From positions 49,531-113,530 of the forward strand of contig CADBCV010000003.1 in the NCBI GenBank assembly GCA_902793285.1: DNA of 64,000 nucleotides, read 5' to 3'. The translations under genes were made by a program, and so were the position numbers. The notes beneath the pieces were generated by a model. It made no database searches, was not told the origin of the DNA, and saw nothing but the letters and a program-made list of their open reading frames with translations. Of the stretch, positions 8,466 to 17,289 are shown in pieces. Numbering within the stretch: the stretch's first letter is position 1; every line of letters starts with the position of its first letter. This DNA comes from Oscillospiraceae bacterium. GTDB taxonomy: Bacteria; Bacillota; Clostridia; Oscillospirales; Oscillospiraceae.

Positions 8466-8494
8466 TTGAATATTCTTTGAATGTCTACTAAAAT
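8466..8494 (+). promoter_or_regulatory. Candidate sigma-A promoter for tmcAL
   Basis: TTGAAT at 8466-8471 and TAAAAT at 8489-8494 have a 17-base spacer, and the gene starts at 8560. The region is much more AT-rich than its surroundings. The -10 hexamer overlaps the opposite-strand -10 of the ackA candidate promoter. Confidence 0.5.
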
Positions 8495-8518
8495 AAGCTC
8501 ATTTCTATTCTAATACAA
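8490..8518 (-). promoter_or_regulatory. Candidate sigma-A promoter for ackA
   Basis: Read on the minus strand, TTGTAT (8513-8518) and TATTTT (8490-8495) have a 17-base spacer. The predicted transcript starts about 35 bases before the ackA ATG. The -10 is a weak match to consensus. Confidence 0.4.
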
Positions 8519-8559
8519 AGTTGGGAAAAAGCAAGGATTTTTTAAGGGGGTCCAGCGCT

Positions 8560-9762
8560 GTGCTGACTGCGGGCATCGTCTGCGAATACAATCCCTTCCA
8601 TAACGGCCATCTCTATCAGATGGAGAAGACCCGCGCCCTTCTCGGAGAGGACACGGCCCTTGTCTGCGTCATGTCCGGCGACTTTGTCCAGCGGGGGGAG
8701 GCCGCGGCGTTCGATAAATTCGCCCGCAGTGATGCCGCCGTCCGCTGCGGGGCGGATCTTGTCCTCGAGCTGCCGCTGCCCTGGTGCCTCAGCTCCGCGG
8801 AGGGCTTTGCCCGCGGCGCCGTCGGGCTGCTGGGTGCCCTCGGCGTCACCGCTCTCAGCTTCGGCAGCGAGACGGGAGAGCTCAAAGCCCTCGAAGCACT
8901 CGCCGTCCTGCTGGCGGACCCCGCCTTTACGGAGCGCGTCAAGGCCCGCCTCGCAAGCGAGCCGAATCTCTCCTTCGCCGCCGCCCGGGAACAGGAGGCG
9001 GCGCGTGTCTGCGGGGATGAAGCGAAGATTCTCGAGCAGCCGAACGACATCCTCGCTGTCGAATACCTGAAAGCGATGCGCACCCTGGGCCTCTCCATGC
9101 GCCCCCTTGCGATCAAAAGGGAGGGGAGCGGCCACGATCAGCCTGCCGCGCAGGGTGCCCTGCGCTCCGCCTCTGAGATCCGGCGGCTTCTGCGGGAGGG
9201 CCGGGACGTCACCGGCGATATCCCGGCGGCAGCGCTTGCGGTCTATCGGAGAGAAACAGCGCAGGGGAGGGCCATCCTCGACACGGACAGGCTCGAAACC
9301 GCCATGCTCTCAAGACTGCGACAGCTTCGCGAGGAGGACTGCATGGATCTTCCGGACGCCGCCGACGGGCTCGGCCGACGCCTGTACCGCGCGATCCGGA
9401 CGGAGAGCAGCCTGGATGCGATCTGTCTTGCGGCAAAGAGCAAGCGGCATCCTCTCGCCCGCATCCGCCGCATGGCGCTCTGCGCCTGTCTCGGCGTCAG
9501 GGAGGGGATGGCGGCGGGCCTGCCCCCCTATGCGCGCCCCCTCGCCATGAACGGGCGGGGAAGAGCGCTCCTGCGTGAGATCAGCGGCACCGCCTCCGTC
9601 CCCATCCTCACAAAGCCCGCCGCTGTGCACAACCTGGGCGGCGCGGCGGAGAAGATCTTCATACTTTGCTCCTCGGCCCACGACTTCTATGCCCTTGGCT
9701 GTGGACAATCTGCCGGGATCAGGCCGGAGGAAGACTGGCGGAAAAGCCCCGTGATTGTCTAA
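8560..9762 (+). CDS. tmcAL: tRNA(Met) cytidine acetate ligase (TmcAL/YlbM)
   Basis: A 400-residue nucleotidyltransferase-fold enzyme that uses acetate and ATP to make N4-acetylcytidine at the wobble position of elongator tRNA(Met). The N-terminus GIVCEYNPFHNGH contains the HxGH-type adenylate-binding motif typical of this family. GTG 8560 is chosen because AAGGGGG at 8544-8550 lies nine bases upstream; the frame is open earlier without a signal. The neighbour ackA also works on acetate, which may be coincidental. Confidence 0.9.
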   Translation: MLTAGIVCEYNPFHNGHLYQMEKTRALLGEDTALVCVMSGDFVQRGEAAAFDKFARSDAAVRCGADLVLELPLPWCLSSAEGFARGAVGLLGALGVTALSFGSETGELKALEALAVLLADPAFTERVKARLASEPNLSFAAAREQEAARVCGDEAKILEQPNDILAVEYLKAMRTLGLSMRPLAIKREGSGHDQPAAQGALRSASEIRRLLREGRDVTGDIPAAALAVYRRETAQGRAILDTDRLETAMLSRLRQLREEDCMDLPDAADGLGRRLYRAIRTESSLDAICLAAKSKRHPLARIRRMALCACLGVREGMAAGLPPYARPLAMNGRGRALLREISGTASVPILTKPAAVHNLGGAAEKIFILCSSAHDFYALGCGQSAGIRPEEDWRKSPVIV

Positions 9763-9812
9763 AATGCCGAAAGAAAGGGGAGCCTCTTTCAAATTTTTTC
9801 AAAAATCCACAA

Positions 9813-9841
9813 TTGCAATTTAGCGTGTCAGAGTACATAAT
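9813..9841 (+). promoter_or_regulatory. Promoter of the liv operon
   Basis: TTGCAA (9813-9818) and CATAAT (9836-9841) are separated by exactly 17 bases within an AT-rich 130-base gap, upstream of livJ. The transcript would carry a leader of about 55 bases. Confidence 0.6.
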
Positions 9842-9853
9842 AAACACATAAAA

Positions 9854-9873
9854 TCAAGGACACCTGTCCTTGA
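9854..9873 (+). promoter_or_regulatory. Perfect palindrome in the liv leader (possible operator)
   Basis: TCAAGGACA and its complement flank a two-base centre, giving a 20-bp palindrome. It begins 12 bases after the predicted -10, so it overlaps or closely follows the transcription start. This is a good position for a repressor operator or a 5' stabilising stem. The regulator is unknown. Confidence 0.5.
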
Positions 9874-9903
9874 AATACGGACGCGATACAGGAGGAAAAA
9901 ACT

Positions 9904-11061
9904 ATGAAAAAGTTTGTAGCTCTGGCTCTGGTCCTGGTTATGGCCTTTGCCCTCTGTTCTGTCAGCGCTTATGCCGATAACCCCGTCGTCAAGATCGGCG
10001 TGTTCGAGCCCCAGTCCGGTGACAATGGCGCCGGCGGCAAGCAGGAAATCCTCGGTATGCAGTATGCCAATTACCTGACCCCCACCGTCGACATTGGCGG
10101 CACCACCTATGATGTGGAGCTTGTCTACGCTGACAACGCCTCCTCCAACGACAAGGCGCCCACTGCGGCCCAGACCCTGATCTCCAGCGGCGTGTCCCTG
10201 GTCCTCGGCTCCTACGGCTCCGGCGTCTCCATCGCCGCAAGCGACACCTTTGATGCTGCCGGCATGCCTGCCATCGGCGTCACCTGCACCAATCCTCAGG
10301 TAACGCTCGGCTGTGATGTCTACTTCCGCATCTGCTTCACCGACCCCTTCCAGGGCCCCATCCTTGCCGCTTACGCCAAGAATAACCTTGGCGCTGCCAA
10401 GGCCTATTGCCTGGCCAAGCAGGGCGACGACTACTCCGGCGGTCTGTGCAACTACTTTATGGAAGCCTTCGGCAAGGACAACTGTGTCTATGAGCAGTTC
10501 CCGGAAGGCACCTCCGACTACTCCACCTACATCACCAATGCCCAGAGCCAGGGCTGCGATGTGTTCTTCGCCCCTGTCTCCACCGAGGCTGCCGCCCAGA
10601 TCATTGCCAAGGCTGACACGCAGGGTCTCGGTATGCCCATGCTGGCCGGCGACACCTGGGACTCCAACGTGATTACTGATGCTGCCAAGGGCAAAAATGT
10701 CCAGGTTTGTGTTTCCACCTTCTACCAGGAAGGCGCAGATGCAGAATTCGATAAGGGCATCAAGGAGTGGATCAACAGCGATTCCACTGCCATGGCCAAC
10801 AACGGCGGCAACGATATGGTCGCTGCTGTGACCGTCATGGGCTATGACGCATACTATTTTGCTCTTGAAGCGCTCAAGGCTGCCGGTTCCACCGACCCCG
10901 CAGATGTGCTTGAGGCTCTGCCCGGCGTCACCTTCAACGGCGTTGGCGGCTTTATCGAATTTGACGAGAACGGTGACGCAAAGCGCGATGTCGCGGTTAT
11001 CAAGGAGTGCAACACTGAGACCGGCGAGTGGAGCTTCCTTGACCTGGCTCACATCAGCTGA
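9904..11061 (+). CDS. livJ: Branched-chain amino acid-type ABC transporter substrate-binding protein
   Basis: A 385-residue extracytoplasmic periplasmic-binding-protein type I receptor that captures the substrate for the downstream permease. A signal peptide covers residues 1-24 with a likely AYA cleavage site. I see no convincing lipobox; the only nearby cysteine is in FALC, so membrane attachment is unclear. The mature part begins PVVKIGVFEPQSGDNGAGG, typical of LivJ/amide-binding receptors. AGGAGG lies just upstream of the ATG. Leu/Ile/Val is the default guess, but amides, urea or other amino acids are also bound by this family. Confidence 0.88.
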   Translation: MKKFVALALVLVMAFALCSVSAYADNPVVKIGVFEPQSGDNGAGGKQEILGMQYANYLTPTVDIGGTTYDVELVYADNASSNDKAPTAAQTLISSGVSLVLGSYGSGVSIAASDTFDAAGMPAIGVTCTNPQVTLGCDVYFRICFTDPFQGPILAAYAKNNLGAAKAYCLAKQGDDYSGGLCNYFMEAFGKDNCVYEQFPEGTSDYSTYITNAQSQGCDVFFAPVSTEAAAQIIAKADTQGLGMPMLAGDTWDSNVITDAAKGKNVQVCVSTFYQEGADAEFDKGIKEWINSDSTAMANNGGNDMVAAVTVMGYDAYYFALEALKAAGSTDPADVLEALPGVTFNGVGGFIEFDENGDAKRDVAVIKECNTETGEWSFLDLAHIS

Positions 11062-11121
11062 GAAAACCGATACGCTGTGGATGTGAGTCCCGGCTACGGG
11101 TGATGCATTCAAAAATGATTC

Positions 11122-11149
11122 GCTGGCGGGGGTCACAGCTCCCGCCAGC
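11122..11149 (+). terminator. Hairpin between livJ and livH (likely partial terminator or mRNA stabiliser)
   Basis: A nine-bp GC-rich stem, GCTGGCGGG (11122-11130) with CCCGCCAGC (11141-11149), has a ten-base loop and no T-run after it. It lies in the 210-base gap after livJ. Such hairpins commonly let the binding protein be made in excess over the membrane components. The rest of the gap shows no gene. Confidence 0.5.
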
Positions 11150-11271
11150 ACTTGCATGTATATGAAAATGTGGGTAACCGGTATACAGACTGTTAAACTA
11201 CACACGCCATACTCCACACTCATTAATCCTGGACGCATATTGAAAACTCCTTACAGGAAGGAAATCCGCTT

Positions 11272-12198
11272 ATGGATGTTTTGAAAACGACCCTCCCTTA
11301 TATCATCTCCGGTATCTCGGTGGGCGGGCAATACGCGCTGATCGCCATCGGCTACACCATGGTGTACGGCATCCTGCGCCTGATTAACTTTGCGCACGGC
11401 GATGTGTTCATGGTGGCGGGTCTTATGATGGTGTACCTCTCGGCCTCTCTGCCGCTGTATCTCTCGATCCCGCTGATGATCCTCCTCACTGTGCTGCTGG
11501 GCTTCACAATCGAGCGCGTGGCCTACAAGCCGCTGCGCACCGCGCCGCGCATGTCCGTCATGATCTCCGCTATCGGGGTGAGCTATCTGCTGCAGAATCT
11601 CGCCCTCTACATCACGGGCGGCCTCAATAAGAACTACCCCCAGATCCCCTGGATCTCGGACCGCATCAGTGTGCTCGGCATGGAGACCTCCCGCGTCACG
11701 GTCATCACGCCCTTTCTGACCATCATCCTCGTCGCCGCGCTCGTGCAGCTCATCAACCACACCAAGATCGGCATGGCCATGCGCGCCGTCTCCCGCGATT
11801 TCGAGACCTCCCAGCTCATGGGCATCCAGATCAACCGCGTCATCTCCGCGACCTTCATCATCGGCACCTTCCTCGCGGCGGTGGGCTCCATCCTCTTCTT
11901 CACAAACTATCCCGGCGTGGTCCCGACCTCCGGCGCCATGCCCGGCCTCAAGGCTTTCGTGGCCGCGGTCTTCGGCGGCATCGGCTCGATTCCCGGCGCG
12001 GTGATCGGCGCGTTCATCATCGGCATCGCCGAGAGCGTCATCAAGGGTCTCGACACGATCCTGATCGTCAACGGCGCCATCGGGGAGCAGATCGGCCTTG
12101 CCACCTTCTCCGACGCCTTCACCTTCGTGCTGCTCATCATCATTCTGGTCTTTAAACCCACCGGCCTCTTCGGCGAGAAGAGCACGGACAAGGTCTGA
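11272..12198 (+). CDS. livH: Branched-chain amino acid ABC transporter permease LivH
   Basis: A 308-residue membrane permease of the BPD_transp_2 family with about eight hydrophobic segments. It starts with LPYIISGISVGGQYALIAIGYTMVYG, a region conserved in LivH, and has the AVFGGIGSIPGAVIGAF loop that contacts the ATPases. AGGAAGG lies upstream of ATG 11272. It pairs with LivM to form the channel of the importer. Confidence 0.93.
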   Translation: MDVLKTTLPYIISGISVGGQYALIAIGYTMVYGILRLINFAHGDVFMVAGLMMVYLSASLPLYLSIPLMILLTVLLGFTIERVAYKPLRTAPRMSVMISAIGVSYLLQNLALYITGGLNKNYPQIPWISDRISVLGMETSRVTVITPFLTIILVAALVQLINHTKIGMAMRAVSRDFETSQLMGIQINRVISATFIIGTFLAAVGSILFFTNYPGVVPTSGAMPGLKAFVAAVFGGIGSIPGAVIGAFIIGIAESVIKGLDTILIVNGAIGEQIGLATFSDAFTFVLLIIILVFKPTGLFGEKSTDKV

Positions 12199-12211
12199 GA
12201 GGGGGATGGAC

Positions 12212-13369
12212 ATGACCGAAACAAGAAACAAAAAGAGCGCGTGGATCGCGTTCCTTGCGGTGCTGGCCTTCCTCGCCCTCATCTTCGGCCTCGACCAGTG
12301 GATCAAGCCCACGGACAAGCTCGGTATGCTGCTGATCGTTTTGCAGAAGGGCTCTGTCTACGCCCTTGCCGCGGTGTCCATGAACCTCTTAAACGGCTAT
12401 ACGGGGCTTTTCTCCCTGGGGCACGCGGGCTTTATGCTCCTGGGGGCTTATACATACGCAATCTTCACCATACCCGACAAGTCCCGCGACGCGGTGTACC
12501 AGTACTTTGACGCCGCGATCCGCTTCTCCATCCCCGAAAAGCTCTCCGAGCATATGGGCGGCTTCGGCACGGCCCTCGGCATCTTCCTCGCCCTCGTGCT
12601 CGCGGGCCTTGTGGCGGCCTTTCTCGCGTGGCTCATCGGGCTGCCGGTTTTGAGACTCAAGTCCGACTATCTTGCCATCGCGACGCTCGGCTTTGCGGAG
12701 ATCATCCGCGCCCTCTTCCAGTGGAGCAAGCTCGGCCCCGTCACAAACGGCTCGAACCTTCTGAAAAACTTCGCCCGCGCGAGTAAATTTAAAATCACCA
12801 TCGGCGCGACGAAGCTGAGTCTTTCGACCTTTGTCCCGGTCCTGATCGCGACGGTCTGCATCCTGCTCATCGTCCTCATCGTAAACTCCACCTACGGCCG
12901 CGCCTTCAAGGCCATCCGGGACGATGAGATCGCGGCGGAGGCCATGGGCATCAACCTCGCAAAGCACAAGATGATCGCCTTCGTGACAAGCTCCTTCTTC
13001 GCCGGCATCGCGGGCGCGACGCTTGCGATGGTCCTGTCCATCGCCCAGGCAAACAACTTCAAATCCGCCATGACCTATGAGATCCTGCTCATGGTCGTAC
13101 TGGGCGGCATCGGGTCCATCACGGGCTCCGTCATTGGCTCGCTCCTCTTCGTCGCGGCGTCCGAATGGTGGCTGCGCGGGCTGGACTCCGGCAAGTTCCT
13201 CGGCATCGAGGCGCCGACTGTCTTCCGCAACGGCTTCCGCCTTGTGGTCTTCTCCGTCATCATCATGATCGTGGTCCTCTTCTTCCGCAAGGGCATCATG
13301 GGGGAGAAGGAGCTGCCTGATCTCTTCCGGCGGAAGAAAAAGGAGCCTGCAAAGGAGGCGCAGTCATGA
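12212..13369 (+). CDS. livM: Branched-chain amino acid ABC transporter permease LivM
   Basis: A 385-residue second permease subunit. Hydrophobic segments fill most of its length, with the MNLLNGYTGLFSLGHAGFM motif near residue 55 and the VVLGGIGSITGSVIGSL coupling loop near the C-terminus. ATG 12212 is preferred to ATG 12206 because the GAGGGGG ribosome site ends at 12205, leaving six bases. It ends in a long basic tail and overlaps livG by four bases. Confidence 0.92.
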   Translation: MTETRNKKSAWIAFLAVLAFLALIFGLDQWIKPTDKLGMLLIVLQKGSVYALAAVSMNLLNGYTGLFSLGHAGFMLLGAYTYAIFTIPDKSRDAVYQYFDAAIRFSIPEKLSEHMGGFGTALGIFLALVLAGLVAAFLAWLIGLPVLRLKSDYLAIATLGFAEIIRALFQWSKLGPVTNGSNLLKNFARASKFKITIGATKLSLSTFVPVLIATVCILLIVLIVNSTYGRAFKAIRDDEIAAEAMGINLAKHKMIAFVTSSFFAGIAGATLAMVLSIAQANNFKSAMTYEILLMVVLGGIGSITGSVIGSLLFVAASEWWLRGLDSGKFLGIEAPTVFRNGFRLVVFSVIIMIVVLFFRKGIMGEKELPDLFRRKKKEPAKEAQS

Positions 13370-14220
13370 GTGAACGCAAGACAATGCTGCGGGTGGAGGA
13401 CGTCACCATGCAGTTCGGCGGCGTCGTGGCTGTCAACAACCTCTCCATGGAGGTCCGGGAGGGGGAGATCGTCGCCATCATCGGGCCGAACGGCGCGGGC
13501 AAAACCACGGCCTTCAACGTCATCACCGGCGTGTATGCCCCCACAAACGGTCGCGTCAGCTTTGACGGGAGCTGCGTCGTGGAGAACTACCCGCACGGCA
13601 AAATGAAGAAAAGCTATCTCGGTGAGAACGCCGGTGTCTATAAGGAGATCAAGGAGCCGACGCCCGACGAGCTTACCAAGCTCGGCATGGCGCGCACCTT
13701 TCAGAACATCCGTCTCTGGAAGAGCATGACGGTGTTTGACAACATCCTGGTTGCCAAGCACTTAAAGCGCCACAGCAATCTCTTCTCCGCCGCCTTCCGC
13801 GCAAACCGCGCCGAGGAGCAGCGCCAGCGCAGAGAGGCCATGGAGCTTCTGGAGATCGTGGGTCTCAGCGATGTGAAGGACGAGCTTGCGACCTCCCTCC
13901 CTTACGGCAAGCAGCGCCGCCTCGAGATCGCGCGGGCCCTTGCGACCGAGCCGAAGCTCCTCCTGCTGGATGAACCGGCAGCCGGCATGAACCCGCAGGA
14001 GACGCAGGAGCTCACACAGTTTATCGGCGAGATCCGCCGCGACTTCGGCGTGACGATCCTGCTTATCGAGCACCACATGGATCTCGTCATGGATATCTCC
14101 GACCGCATCTATGTCCTGGACTTCGGCCGCCTGATCGCACAGGGCACGCCGGCGGAGATCCAGAAGAACGAAAAGGTGATCGACGCTTATCTGGGGGTGG
14201 TAGACGATGCTGAAAATTGA
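13366..14220 (+). CDS. livG: Branched-chain amino acid ABC transporter ATP-binding protein LivG
   Basis: A 284-residue ATPase. Walker A is GPNGAGKTT (about 43-51), the Q-loop region is ARTFQNIR, the signature is LPYGKQRRLEIARA, and Walker B is LLLLDEP. It is longer than the usual roughly 255 residues because about 20-25 extra residues (about 72-98) lie between the Walker A strand and the Q-loop. AAGGAGG precedes the ATG. It overlaps livF by 14 bases and forms the ATPase pair with LivF. Confidence 0.93.
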   Translation: MSERKTMLRVEDVTMQFGGVVAVNNLSMEVREGEIVAIIGPNGAGKTTAFNVITGVYAPTNGRVSFDGSCVVENYPHGKMKKSYLGENAGVYKEIKEPTPDELTKLGMARTFQNIRLWKSMTVFDNILVAKHLKRHSNLFSAAFRANRAEEQRQRREAMELLEIVGLSDVKDELATSLPYGKQRRLEIARALATEPKLLLLDEPAAGMNPQETQELTQFIGEIRRDFGVTILLIEHHMDLVMDISDRIYVLDFGRLIAQGTPAEIQKNEKVIDAYLGVVDDAEN

Positions 14221-14911
14221 AAACCTGCATGTCTCCTACGGCGGCATCCACGCCCTGCGCGGCATCAGTCTCGAGGTGCCGGACGGCAAGATCGTGACGC
14301 TCATCGGCGCAAACGGCGCGGGGAAATCCACGACGCTGCGCGCCATCTCGGGCCTTATCAAGGCGGACAGCGGCTCCATCACCTACGACGGGCAGGAGCT
14401 TCTGGGCCAGCCGATCTACAAGATCCTCGAAAAGGGCATCGCCCAGGTGCCGGAGGGAAGGCGCGTGTTCACGAACCTCACCGTGCGCGAGAACCTCAAG
14501 GTGGGCGCGTATCTGCGCAAGGACAAGGCGGAGATCGAAAAGGATCTCAACTGGGTGTATGAGCTCTTCCCCAGACTCAAGGAACGCGACTGGCAGCTTG
14601 CCGGCACCCTCTCCGGCGGCGAGCAGCAGATGCTGGCCGTGGGCCGAGCCCTCATGAGCCGCCCGAAGCTCATGATGATGGACGAGCCGTCCCTGGGTCT
14701 TGCCCCCCTCGTGGTAAAGGGTATCTTCGACATCATCCGCGCCATCAACGACCAGGGGGTCACGGTCCTGCTCATTGAGCAAAACGCCAACATGGCCCTC
14801 AAGATCGCGGACTACGCCTATGTCCTGGAGACGGGCCTCATCACCCTCTCCGGCACGGGCAAGGAGCTGCTCGTGAACGAGGAGGTCAAAAGGGCCTACC
14901 TCGGAAGCTGA
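14207..14911 (+). CDS. livF: Branched-chain amino acid ABC transporter ATP-binding protein LivF
   Basis: A 234-residue ATPase of normal length. Walker A is GANGAGKST (about 35-43), the LivF-typical AQVPEGRRVFTNLTV is present, the signature is LSGGEQQML, and Walker B is LMMMDEPSLGLAP. It is the last gene of the livJHMGF unit and is followed closely by a strong terminator. Confidence 0.95.
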   Translation: MLKIENLHVSYGGIHALRGISLEVPDGKIVTLIGANGAGKSTTLRAISGLIKADSGSITYDGQELLGQPIYKILEKGIAQVPEGRRVFTNLTVRENLKVGAYLRKDKAEIEKDLNWVYELFPRLKERDWQLAGTLSGGEQQMLAVGRALMSRPKLMMMDEPSLGLAPLVVKGIFDIIRAINDQGVTVLLIEQNANMALKIADYAYVLETGLITLSGTGKELLVNEEVKRAYLGS

Positions 14912-14925
14912 AACGTTTGCAAACA

Positions 14926-14950
14926 GGAGCCGCACCGCGGCTCCTTTTTT
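14926..14950 (+). terminator. Terminator of the liv operon
   Basis: An eight-bp stem, GGAGCCGC (14926-14933) with GCGGCTCC (14937-14944), has a three-base loop and six T residues (14945-14950). It starts 14 bases after the livF stop. Confidence 0.93.
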
Positions 14951-14955
14951 CCGTG

Positions 14956-14984
14956 TTTACTTTCTATCCTTCCCGTGGTATAAT
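14956..14984 (+). promoter_or_regulatory. Promoter of prfA
   Basis: TTTACT (14956-14961) and a consensus TATAAT (14979-14984) have a 17-base spacer. They sit between the liv terminator and the prfA start at 15010, so the leader is very short, about 18 bases. Confidence 0.7.
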
Positions 14985-15009
14985 ATCCCATCGTTTTGGG
15001 GGATGCGCC

Positions 15010-16080
<1,071 letters not shown>

Positions 16081-17289
16081 ATGGAGACACTTCTGCTTAC
16101 CGAGAATATGGAAAAAGCCGCGGAGCGCATCCGACAGGGCGGCCTTGTCGCCGTGCCGACGGAGACGGTCTATGGCCTCGCGGGAAACGGCCTTGATGAG
16201 AAGGCCGTGGCGGAGATTTATGAGGTCAAGGGCCGCCCGGCCGTCAAGCCCCTCTCGCTCATGGTCCCGGATGAGAGCGCCATGGAGCGGTACTGCGAGG
16301 AGGTGCCCGAACAGGCCCATGCGCTCGCAAAACGCTTCTGGCCAGGCCCGCTCACCATCGTGATGAAAGCAAAGAACTTTATTCCCTCCCTCGTCCTCGC
16401 GGGCGGGGAGACCGTCGGCCTGCGCTGCCCGGACCATCCGAAGACGCTGGAGCTTCTAAGGCTCTGCGATCTCCCTCTCGCGGCGCCGTCGGCAAACCCA
16501 TCGGGGGCAGAGAGCCCCAAGACGGCGCAGCAGGTGCTCAACTACTTTGACGGCAAAATCGGCGCCGTCATCGACGGGGGGCCCTGCGGCATCGGTCGGG
16601 AATCCACCCTCATCGACTTGAGCCGCCGCCCCTTCCGCATCCTGCGCGAGGGGGCCCTTTCCACGGAGACCATCCGCGCCGCGCTTGCGGAAGAGCTCAC
16701 GCTCATCGGCATCACCGGCACATCCGGCTCCGGCAAGACCACGGCGCTGAAAGAGCTTGAAGCCCTCGGCGCGCTTGTCTTGGACTGTGACGCTCTGTAT
16801 CACGAACTCCTGGACACGGACCGGGAGCTGATTGCCGCCCTGGACGACGCCTTTCCCGGCACGGTCGCGGACGGCGTGCTCGACCGGAAGGCGCTCGGGA
16901 GCATCGTGTTTGCCTCCCCGGAGAAGCTCGAGACGCTCAACGCCGTGACCCACGCCTTTGTGCGCCGCGCGGTGGAAAAGCGGCTGCGGGACTGGGCCAT
17001 GCGAGGCGGAACACTCGCCGCTATCGACGCGGTGGAGCTCATCTCTTCCGGCCTCTCCGAGCGCTGCATCGCCACGGTCGGCGTAACGGCGGACCGGGAT
17101 GTGCGCATCTTACGCATCATGGAAAGGGACCATATCACGCGGGAGGCGGCGGAGGTGCGCATCGATGCCCAGAAGCCAGACAGCTACTACCGGGCGCACT
17201 GTACCTATATTTTGTCAAATAATGCTGACAGGGAACGCTTTGCGGCGGACTGCCGTCAGCTTTTTAAGGAGATACTGAACCATGGATGA
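16081..17289 (+). CDS. Fused L-threonylcarbamoyladenylate synthase (TsaC/Sua5) and dephospho-CoA kinase (CoaE)
   Basis: A 402-residue single frame with two complete enzymes. Residues about 1-205 are YrdC/TsaC, with [24 protein letters not shown] and APSANPSG. This domain makes threonylcarbamoyl-AMP for the t6A37 modification of tRNA. Residues about 208-402 are CoaE, with P-loop [11 protein letters not shown], the usual [10 protein letters not shown], and a C-terminal [13 protein letters not shown] segment. It phosphorylates dephospho-CoA in the last step of CoA synthesis. Both active-site sets look intact. No stop or internal start signal separates the halves. The ATG directly abuts the prfA stop, with GGAGG inside prfA. 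Confidence 0.9.
   Translation: METLLLTENMEKAAERIRQGGLVAVPTETVYGLAGNGLDEKAVAEIYEVKGRPAVKPLSLMVPDESAMERYCEEVPEQAHALAKRFWPGPLTIVMKAKNFIPSLVLAGGETVGLRCPDHPKTLELLRLCDLPLAAPSANPSGAESPKTAQQVLNYFDGKIGAVIDGGPCGIGRESTLIDLSRRPFRILREGALSTETIRAALAEELTLIGITGTSGSGKTTALKELEALGALVLDCDALYHELLDTDRELIAALDDAFPGTVADGVLDRKALGSIVFASPEKLETLNAVTHAFVRRAVEKRLRDWAMRGGTLAAIDAVELISSGLSERCIATVGVTADRDVRILRIMERDHITREAAEVRIDAQKPDSYYRAHCTYILSNNADRERFAADCRQLFKEILNHG

Noticed and set aside
11062-11271. A regulatory RNA (T-box or riboswitch) between livJ and livH
   Set aside because: Apart from one simple hairpin there is no conserved T-box or riboswitch element, and the site is inside an operon.
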